A stretch of DNA of 64,000 bases, taken from the NCBI RefSeq assembly GCF_000002235.5, contig NW_022145597.1, forward strand, positions 23,638,923 to 23,702,922, read 5' to 3'. The notes beneath the pieces are model-generated. The model was given only the letters and a program-made list of their open reading frames with translations, was not told the DNA's origin and made no database searches. The position numbers and the translations under genes were made by a program. Positions within the stretch are counted from its first letter, which is position 1. The number at the start of each line of letters is the position of its first letter. The stretch is from Strongylocentrotus purpuratus (lineage: Eukaryota; Echinodermata; Echinoidea; Camarodonta; Strongylocentrotidae). Shown here piece after piece: positions 55,236 to 64,000 of this stretch.

Positions 55236-55249
55236 GTTACCAAGGCAAC
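55236..55249. promoter_or_regulatory. RFX X-box motif
   Basis: GTTACCAAGGCAAC matches the RFX X-box consensus (GTNRCC, spacer, RGYAAC) completely. No gene start is recognised nearby. Confidence 0.42.
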
Positions 55250-56633
55250 CCATCAACAAGATTGATCACAATGACGCGCGCTACATCACCGTTGATCGGA
55301 AAGTATGACACTGATATACCCGAGTGACTCATCCTTCAATATGTGAGTCCTCTGTCATTCATTACTGCTAAGGTCCCCAGGTGAGAGCAGAAGTCAAGCG
55401 TAATTTGTTATCGGGCGGTCAAGAATAATATCGAACTTACTCTAAAATGTACAAGAATTGCACATTCCGCCCTCACAATCCGCGCCAGGTATTATCAATT
55501 TTGGCTATCAAATTTTTGGAAAGATTAAGAATTTTTGTACTTTTGTCCAAGAGCGATAGATCGTATCATAATCTAAAGACGGATCGTTCTACTAGGAAAT
55601 ATCAAAACTAAGAACGGAAAGTGTGGCCAAACCCTTTGTAAAGATACATGTTGATATGCTAACGGCCATTTGTTTCGTTTCCTTCAAGTGGAGTAGACTA
55701 TTATGCTGTTAACTAAATAGGTATACAGGTATATAGGTTAAAGTGTTGATTAAATGATACGGTTGTAGATTTAGCAGCCTCGTGTATACATCCCTTCGAA
55801 TCGTTTACATTTCTTAATGGACTTGCTTTTAACATTTGTTTGTTTGTTTGTTTGTTTATGTTTGGTTTATGTTTTGTTTGGTCTTGCTGTTTAGTTGTTT
55901 TTCCAAAATTAACGCGTGCATGTGACCTGCGTATTTTAGTTTTATTTTCAATTGTAATATTCTTCCTTGTTGCTTGTTGATGCAATTAATTAACAGGAGC
56001 CCGCAACAAACGTAGTATCTTTAGCAAGATAATACAATGATTTTAAATCAAGATTTAAGACCCCCTATATTTAAGTCAGTTAAATTATGATATGTCATAA
56101 CTTTTTTAGAGGACTACGACAGGGATTGCTTGGAATCTTATAGCCTTTATTAAGCATGGGGGTGGGGAGGGGGGTAGTATTCCAGTATTCAACATGTTTT
56201 AGTACTATAGTGCTCAGATCAATCAATCGATCAATCGAAAACAGGGCTATACATGTATGTATTTATGTATGTGTATGTACCGATGGTAATTAAGTGTGAC
56301 TCAATAAAACAAACACAAAATTCTCCCTTTGTATTTAAAGCTCCATCGGAGACACTTCCAGAGTTTCTGCTTATTTTAGAACATAAATGAAGCTTTAAGA
56401 CTTAGTATAATGCTTGCATTTATGACTACATGAGAGTCATATTTCATTGATTCTTAAACAAAACTGATGCAGGTCGGACAAGGCAGGCCTAGTAATATTT
56501 CCTAGGGCAATCACCTTTTATTTTTGTTATCCAGTGAGCATCTCTCCTTGCTGTTCAGACTGGCATTATGCCCACAGATCCAGGCTTTTGGGTTGTCTCC
56601 AGCTTGGAACCCTGGGATGGTTTGTAGTGGAAG

Positions 56634-56643
56634 GATGATGATG

Positions 56644-56700
<57 letters not shown>

Positions 56701-56818
56701 GAGGGAGAGAGTGAGAGAGAGATAAGGAGAGAGAGGGAGAGAATGAGAGATAAAGAAAAGAGGGGGGAGAGAGAGAGAAGGGGAGAGAGGGAAAACAGGT
56801 ACAGATAGAGAGAGATCT
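56634..56818. repeat. (GA)n microsatellite
   Basis: GATGATGAT followed by long GA runs. An inverted CT tract follows at 56884. Confidence 0.95.
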
Positions 56819-56883
56819 ATTTTATTGATATACATTTAATCTCCTGTTCATAAATTCATTTTAAAGATCGTCAGCACATTACA

Positions 56884-56884
56884 C

Positions 56885-56917
<33 letters not shown>

Positions 56918-56925
56918 CCTCCCTC

Positions 56926-56967
<42 letters not shown>

Positions 56968-57039
56968 TCCCCCCTCTCTCTCTCCCTCTCCCCCTCTCCC
57001 CCCTCTCTCTCTCTCTCTCTCTCTCCCTCTCTCTCTCAC
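56884..57039. repeat. (CT)n microsatellite
   Basis: C run then CT repeats of about 150 nt. With the GA tract about 65 nt upstream it makes a large potential hairpin. Confidence 0.95.
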
Positions 57040-57217
57040 ATCTCCTTCTCCATTTATCGTACTCTCATTTTCATTCTCCTAATCCCTATTCCCTCCAACT
57101 CAGAATCTCTTTCGTCCTAAACGCCTTTTACGTTTAATTTGTTATGCCTAGTCGATATTTATTTCATTGCTTTTCTATCGTTTCCAAATTTCATTTTAGA
57201 TTTTACGAGGTCGTTGA

Positions 57218-57830
57218 CAATGACATATTTTTTAATGCGCGATAACGCGCATTGATCTAGCGCACAATGATGACGTAACAATTCATTTGAGCTCATCATT
57301 ATGAACATTACCATAGAGACAACTCATCGTATTCATTATCAGTATGGAATAAATACAGTAAAAACAGATAGTTTCATACTATTAATTAAATGTAATGTTA
57401 ACTGTTATTGTATAATTGTTTTAAATGGGGGCACGCTACATGAGTCCTATCTCGCACCCCGGGGCAACGTGTCTGACACGGCCGGTTGTAGCAACTACTC
57501 CGAAGATCAAGATTATATTAATCTTGATCTAAGGAGACACGAACGAACGAACGAACGAACGAAGTAAAAACAGACGGGGCCGTATTTCGCCAAGTATAAC
57601 AAATTTTAGTTTTCTGACTACAGAAATGAAGGTAAAACAACTTAAACTTATCTTCATTACTTTCGTGTATCCTTATGAAATGTTTTTTTGTTTGGGTTTT
57701 TAAAGCAGTTGAGTTGAAACAATTGTTTTCTTCTTTTTATTATGCAAGGGTATATCTGCATGCTCAATGTATTTCATTATAAAAGCCTAACCTCGTTCGT
57801 TCGTGTCTCATTAGATCAAGATTAATATAC
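57218..57830. repeat. Composite dispersed repeat
   Basis: Contains gcgcgataacgcgcattgat, atgatgacgtaacaattcat, the palindrome agatcaagattatattaatc ttgatct, and CGAA repeats (57540-57563). An inverted piece of the same family is at 57795-57830. Confidence 0.5.
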
Positions 57831-58097
57831 AGTCCCTTAATTAAATTAAATCAAATTAAGTTCTTCCATCGCCCGATGGCTGCGATGGCCGTCTAATCGC
57901 AGCCCAAAAGCCTTACCGAATATATCCTGTAAATGAACGAGATGAATTTATTAAAAAAATCACGATGTCATTAACTTCATTGGTTACATTACTTAGGATT
58001 AAGGTAGTTTTAGAAAGTTTAATGTACAGTCCCGATATATTCATTTTCAACCAAAAAAAATTAACTTCAGGGGAGATTCAATTTAAACAGAGAAGTT

Positions 58098-58291
58098 ACT
58101 CTCTAAAAAAATCGAGTGATCACGGACGTCACTCCTCTGGAGAGTGAAAATATAGTGAAAATAGAGTGAACATTCACTCTTTTCTTCTTAGAGAGCACTC
58201 TAAAATCAATCGATTTTCACTCCTAAACAAGTGACGTCACTCCCAAGAAGTAAAAATGAAGTGAAAATTCACTCTTTTTTTTAAAGAGAGT
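58098..58291. mobile_element. About 194-bp MITE with ACTCTCTAAAAAAA ends
   Basis: Left ACTCTCTAAAAAAATCGAGT and right inverse ACTCTCTTTAAAAAAAAGAG. Internal text repeats agtgaaaat and gtgacgtcact in both orientations. Confidence 0.55.
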
Positions 58292-58354
58292 AGTAGAGAG
58301 CTAAAAAAAAATATTTTAAAAAGACTATAAAAAGGTTTTACAGCACATTGTTGG

Positions 58355-58395
58355 CCCCAGCGGGGCGGATTTAGTTTTTATAGGAGAGGGCGGCA
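58355..58395. repeat. Fragment with agcggggcggatttag end motif
   Basis: A short piece like the hAT-like end at 44.2 kb, followed by gagggcggc. Nothing else of an element is visible. Confidence 0.3.
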
Positions 58396-60724
58396 CTATG
58401 TTGAATAAAATCTCCCCAAAACCAAAAATATTAAATGAAGTTTAAAAAGATAAAGAAATAAAATGAATGAATATAAAAATAATAAGAAAAAAAAGGTTAT
58501 CAGATTTTTGTGGGGTATTTATTTTCCAGTGAAAAATTTGAAGAAAGGGCAATTTTGTTGAGAATTCTGCGCCCCCTCCCCCCCCCCCGTCTCACTAATT
58601 TAAATTTGCGAGAGGTCGACCCCATTTTTCAGCAATCTTTACGCTTGAACTTTTCCCAACCTTGTGAGATCTTCGTTCCGCGTCATGTCTTTAAGGACAG
58701 ACGAAGAAATAGAATTACCCTCAAAAAGAGAATCCCACTCAGGGCTTAGTGTATATTTTAGAGATTTTTTGTTTACGCCAAACTTAAGATTGCGGACACA
58801 CGCCGGATGCGATTTCTGTCAGTCGATCGACCTAAATTTCTTCTAGCGATGATTCGCTGTGGATTTGCGCCCTAACCATCGGGTGGGGGTACACGACCGG
58901 CCGGGTGGTAACCGGAATGTTTTTAAAGCCCCTGCTGAACGATTGTTGTACTTAGAAATAAAAATAAAAAAATGAAATGGTTCCTATTCTATAGAAATGT
59001 TAATATTGTCTCCTTTCATGAAATGAAAGAACGCTTATTGATGAAGAACTTAACTGACTGTTTTTGTTCTATATCAGTTCATCTCTTTTTCTTTTTCTTC
59101 CCTTTCTTTATTTTTTCTTTTACTTGTTTTTTCTTTCATTTTCCATTTTAGTCAGCCCCTTACTTAATGGTGAACTCCCCACTTTATTGACGACAGTATT
59201 CTGAAAGTTTCTGTCAAATGTCTGTGGTACATCTTAAAGGAATATCTTTTAAAGAGTTTGGGTCATTGGAAATGTCAAAGGGTCATTCGCCCTTGGATAG
59301 CTTTTAGCGTCCAGCCCTGCAAAATGTCACAATAAGATTATTTTGCGAGTTTTCTGCTTTTCCCTCCACCATAATGGACATCCTGGCTATGATCATCAGA
59401 ACATTATGGACCCATAAACCAAAATAAATTTCCTTTCAAATAATGTCAGATTAAGCCTCAAGACTTCTGTAACAGATGGAAATTATAAAACTTTGAGTTT
59501 GATAAATAGTTAGGTGACCTTTTACAAAAGTGCGTAAACGTTTTGAGTAGAACATAATTGTTCATATGTCCATATTTCTAGTCGTTTCTGCGACATTATT
59601 GATTAACTGAAAACACTTGTACGAGCCTGTTTTGTCTATTAAACCTCGCAGGGGGTATCTTATCTGTCCAAAGGCGGGAAACAGGCGAAGCGGGATGGAA
59701 GGAGGATAAATTTGAAACAAGCCCTCTCCAATGACTCATTCGTTGTCACATGGGCGTTCTTACAATGAGGGGCGTCGATCTAAGGGGCGTATGGGGGCAA
59801 TCCCTCCCCCTCAAATTATCATAAAAACAGAGGTGATTGTCACCTGTCGATCCACCTGTCCTACGCCGATCAATTTTGATCGATACGCGAGTGAAATGAT
59901 TTTGTTGTAACAAAAATAAGAATTTGCTTTATCGTTTAGAAATAATGGAAAGAACTTTATTATTGTTTTCTCAAATCATAACAATTATGATAGATATTCT
60001 TAAGTTTTATAATATCACACACAGCTTTCTGAAAATATATAAGCCCCCTCCCCCTTCCCCCCCCCCAAAAAAAAATAACTTAAGATTTTGTTTTCAACAT
60101 GTTCCTTACTTGCAATTCAGAGCTGACAAGAGTGTTCAAACCACCCCCACCCCACACACTTCATCCTACTTCCCTCCCCTACATCTGCAATGTATGAATC
60201 TACTTTCCTGCTTCCAGAATGATGACAAACCTTGTATCAGTAACTGTTGTATCAGTGATGAAGAAATGAGGCGTTTTGGAAATCCAAAATGGAAGCATCC
60301 GACACAGCTGATGAAATTTAAATTTTGCCATAAGTGGATACATGTTTGGGTAATTTCTGCTACATTTACTATTCCAGAGGGGTTCAGCATCAATTATGAT
60401 TTCAAGTGATCCTTGTGTGACAAATTATTGACCAAACTGAATCAAGCCGTCTATTTGGTATTAAAACATCATGTTACACAATTTGATGCAAACTATTTTG
60501 ATATAATATAATACACAAAGTATACTATATTCATGTTGTTGCACGTTGAACTATTATTTCCTCACTCTCTATCGACTGATCAATTGATTGATTAATTGAT
60601 TTAATTATATATTCATTCATTCACTTACAACAGTAAAAATGTTATCTACAAACTATGTTTTTACATTAGTAAAGAAGTATTACAGAGTCAAATTATATGC
60701 TTAAGGATGTGCTAGTCGAGCTTG

Positions 60725-60726
<2 letters not shown>

Positions 60727-60791
<65 letters not shown>

Positions 60792-60866
60792 ACTCTCTGA
60801 CCCCTCTAACCCTCTTCTCTGACTCTCCCTTCCTCTCTCTCTCTCTCTCTCTCTCCCCCCTCTCTC
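60727..60866. repeat. (CT)n microsatellite
   Basis: About 60 nt of perfect CT repeats, then imperfect ones. Confidence 0.95.
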
Positions 60867-60999
60867 TCACCTCTATTTCCGTTTTAGAGCCCCCTCCCAA
60901 AATGAAAAATAAGTAAAATTTGACAAAAGTGTTGCTTAAAGGGTGGACTTGGTGTCAATTGCGGAAGAGCCTGCTAAAAACAAGCAAAAAATAATAATT

Positions 61000-63110
61000 T
61001 TAATAATGTTTTACCATAGTATCCTACCGCCCGGTCCTACTTCTTCAACCAAAACAATACATTGCCCAATTATTTTTGATGTTATAATCGCCCAAAATTC
61101 CAGTGGCAACTCGCAATAACAGCACGAACCACAAAGAAAAGCCCTCCATCTGTTTGTAAACCGTATTGCCATCAACAGACCTCTCCCGTTTCCGAAACAG
61201 TGGGCGAAATAGAATGAATCCGTACCTGTGTTCCTTTCTCTTGGTGGTTGGTATCTTTTCTTGAGAAATTTGGTCTCCAAGGATACGCCTAAACGCGGGA
61301 ATGTTATTTTGAAGATTCGGTTGCGATAGATAGCATTCGCACGTGTTTCGGAAAGAAGAATATGAATATTTGCAGATATATGATGCGTTCCATTTTGACA
61401 ACAGCGGTGCAGATGCAGGGGGCATGGAGGGGAACGTGCCCCCATCAAATGACGAACAACGAATTAAAGAGAGAGAGATATAAAGAAGGAGAGAGGAAGA
61501 AAGGAATGTGAAAAGAGGACACTACAACCCAGCTATGCAGCCTCATGTCTCCCCGAATCAATATAATTACGACTTTCCGTTTCCGAACCTATTCCTCGAA
61601 CCCCCTCCTTCCCCCCCCCCCCCCCCCCCCCCCCTCCCCACCCCATGATGCCGGCCGGCGCCACCTAAATGACTTGATCTACATTAAATACGTCACTGTT
61701 TACTGGTATTGTGTAAAGAACAATGTGAATTCATCAAAATGTGTTGTGTTGTTTTCACAAGTCAGAAGAAATGTTGTTCCATACGTTCCGTAATATAATG
61801 ATATGTTTAAGCAATGATACTGCTAAATAATATATTACATTCCTATATTTTGAAATTATGGAATTCGAAAGTCATTTTAATATTTTTACACTTAGTATTG
61901 AGTCATAACAGGTTGTGAATATGTCAACATGTTGCAATTAAAAAGTCGTTTCTGTATGTCAACAATTATCTAAATAAGAGGACCCTTGTTCCATTTAATT
62001 ATTGATATTCTCCCTGGATAGTTTGTACCAAGACCACGAAATTATAACGGAAGCCCGATTTAAAAACCACAAGGTCCCTAAAGGACCTATTTTCTGGAGC
62101 AGAAAAAGATTCCAAGTAATATTTTCATTACTAAACCGTACAGGGAATACGATTTGTAATATATTATAGGTGGAGGAGAGAATCGGACGATTGTCTCATG
62201 CGCATAAAATAGAACTTTGATAAAATTATGCAATATGTTGAGTGATTTATTTTTTATTAGCTTTATTCAGATGAATTTATACATCTCTTTTCATAACTCA
62301 TCATTTATGTGTATATCAACATTATTTTAAAAGTGATCAGTATAACGCTACTTGACAAACATCTCCTAAAAAATAAATACATTAAATAAAGAAGGACCCT
62401 CTAATTTTATTGGAAAAGAGATTTATGAGGAGAGTAAACAATTATTGTCAAATTACAGTTGACCATCACGTGATCGCAACGAATACATCGCATATTTTTA
62501 TTTTTTTTAATTGATCAAATGACATGAATTGATAGTGATAAAAAATTCAAGAAAAGATAGGAAAGAGAGGACGAGGTCAAGAACAACAAAAATGCTAACT
62601 TTCAGCTTTAAGGTATAGATCCAGTTTTTGGAAACGCCCCCTCTCAAAAATGAAATGGAAGCTCTTATTACCAATCATGTGAAAGAATATGTTTTGACTA
62701 ATACGTGATGATACAAATTTTGCCGGGAAACCGCCTACTAATTGATATACTTGGTAAATTATTATATCTATCCGGACCGGATAGAATATAGCGCACGTGT
62801 CGCGAAGTCCCATACACATCTTTATGTGTACAGTGCTTGTAGCTTATCCAAGACTGGGCCAAATTTCTTATGATTCCAGAACCTTGCGGTACACACCAAT
62901 ACTTATATGCTAGATGATCAACCTTTTTCTGATCGATTCCACAACGTTTCTTTCACAATGCAATCGCATGACGAGAACTAGTCTTTACCTTTAAGATTTG
63001 ATTTATACTGTTCTCCAGCCGGGCGTTAATTTTATACTCTCTCCCGGAGTGCCGCGATAAGAGACGAAAGAAATATTGGAACATAATTTGGGTCTAAATT
63101 TGGATATTTC
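61000..63110. other. Stretch without supported gene
   Basis: AT-rich unique sequence with a C run at 61611-61638. Overlapping minus-strand ORFs at 61011-61448 and one at 62595-62819 show no recognisable family and no consistent splice partners. Confidence 0.5.
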
Positions 63111-63315
63111 TTATCCTTGATATTTCATCACTATTATCCCTTTCTTGATGACTTCATAGATGCCCCATTGAATACAGGTTGAATGGAAGAATGGCATCGT
63201 TATGAGGCGACCAACATCCCAATGCCATGGATAATAATGTACACGTGTTATGTCGGGGTCTACTCTAGTAAGGTGATTATAGAGAACTAGATGTACCCGT
63301 GGACCGTCATACATC
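63111..63315 (-). CDS. Possible terminal coding exon, family not recognised
   Basis: A good acceptor (tggtgtttacag) precedes an open frame encoding MYDGPRVHLVLYNHLTRVD, then TRVHYYPWHWDVGRLITMPF and WGIYEVIKKG, with a stop at 63111-63113. Its Trp, Tyr and His content is unlike the AT-rich junk around it. No adjoining exon, polyA signal or homologue could be identified, and it may be chance. Confidence 0.3.
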
Positions 63316-63918
63316 CTGTAAACACCACCCCTTTCCTATACGTTTATAAACAAACAAAAATCGTATTTATGATAGAGCTGGTGTTTATTCTTTGTATTTG
63401 ATACCTGCTTTTTACATGCCAATTATTTATTTTAAACATGTTTTGTATTTTTTTTTTTTCTTGAATATTTTTGTATAATTTTCGTATCTTTTACATGCGC
63501 CTTTTGATGACGAATAAAGAAGAAATCAATCACTATACATTCTGGAGTGAATATCAATTGACGCATTCTCTAAATAAATGCGTACAGGGTTTACATCTGT
63601 AATTCTGTTGAGCATCTACTGGCTACAGCCAAAAGGACGGATATGTCAGTCTCTGTAGGTCTTCTGATAATTTTTAATGAGGGTTCACGAGGCCGATATT
63701 AACGGTCTTGAGGGTTGTCGGTCTATAGGAATATCCCGGTGCTACTTTTGAAAGTTCTGATAAATAAAGGGCTTAATTTCTCAATCTGATGCTTTCAAAA
63801 ATCCGGTATATATACATTTTGTTCAAACATTTTTTTGGACTCCCAATATCTCCCATATTTATATTTTTCCTTTGACAGAATTTATCCTTAGCAGTGACGG
63901 AACACGGGTTCAGATATT

Positions 63919-63976
63919 GAGGGGGGGGGGGGCAGGGGGGGGGGGGCAAAGGGGGGGGGGGCAAAGGAGGGGGGGC
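63919..63976. repeat. Interrupted poly-G tract at the right end of the window
   Basis: Four G runs separated by CA and CAAA. The following text ggacttactcgttggatgag resembles ccttactagttggatggaca after the G runs at 1.95 kb, so the two may belong to one repeat family. Confidence 0.7.
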
Positions 63977-64000
63977 GGACTTACTCGTTGGATGAGATGC

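Noticed and set aside
59924-60409. 161-codon plus-strand ORF
   Set aside because: Crosses C and A runs, no family recognised, no splice support.
61011-61448. 145- and 126-codon overlapping minus-strand ORFs
   Set aside because: Two long open frames overlap here, but neither shows a known motif or partner exons; kept as unexplained non-coding.

Overview
This window is eukaryotic and looks like a deuterostome genome, most likely an echinoderm and probably a sea urchin. The basis is intron-rich genes with GT-AG splicing, secreted coiled-coil C1q proteins, tRNA-derived SINEs, many short inverted-repeat DNA transposons, degenerate TTCGGAA-type repeats, and very frequent CT/GA and homopolymer G/C tracts. 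The species call is an inference. No rRNA, CRISPR array or prokaryotic gene organisation is visible.

Two multi-exon genes on the minus strand can be rebuilt with consistent splice sites and phases. Gene 1 (about 1.52-7.23 kb) has seven coding exons and encodes a 565-residue protein: signal peptide, coiled-coil and low-complexity stalk, C-terminal C1q domain. Gene 2 (about 21.96-39.81 kb) also has seven coding exons and encodes a 435-residue paralogue with the same order of parts. The two C1q-coding exons have identical lengths (169 and 241 nt) and phases in both genes, while introns in the stalk region differ. Both are probably secreted, oligomeric C1q-domain proteins of the invertebrate recognition or matrix type. 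Decayed exon copies lie in introns of both genes, so exon duplication has been active here.

Between the genes (7.3-21.9 kb) lie non-autonomous DNA transposons, a SINE pair, CT/GA microsatellites, a 5'-truncated LINE at 19.18-20.13 kb, and an unrecognised plus-strand exon-like ORF near 12.5 kb with a decayed copy beside it. The 7.9 kb first intron of gene 2 is filled by a GC-rich transposon family with internal minisatellites (33.9-34.7 and 35.8-38.0 kb; a third copy is at 16.5-18.2 kb) and by a 218-bp tandem array of a palindromic element. The second intron of gene 2 carries three perfect TGACGTCA palindromes.

From 39.8 kb to the end there is no convincing complete gene. It holds further SINEs, inverted-repeat transposons (including a 544-bp hAT-like element with a perfect 8-bp target duplication and a 622-bp element containing a LINE reverse-transcriptase fragment), long triplet microsatellites, two RFX-type X-box motifs, and a possible terminal exon on the minus strand at 63.1-63.3 kb.
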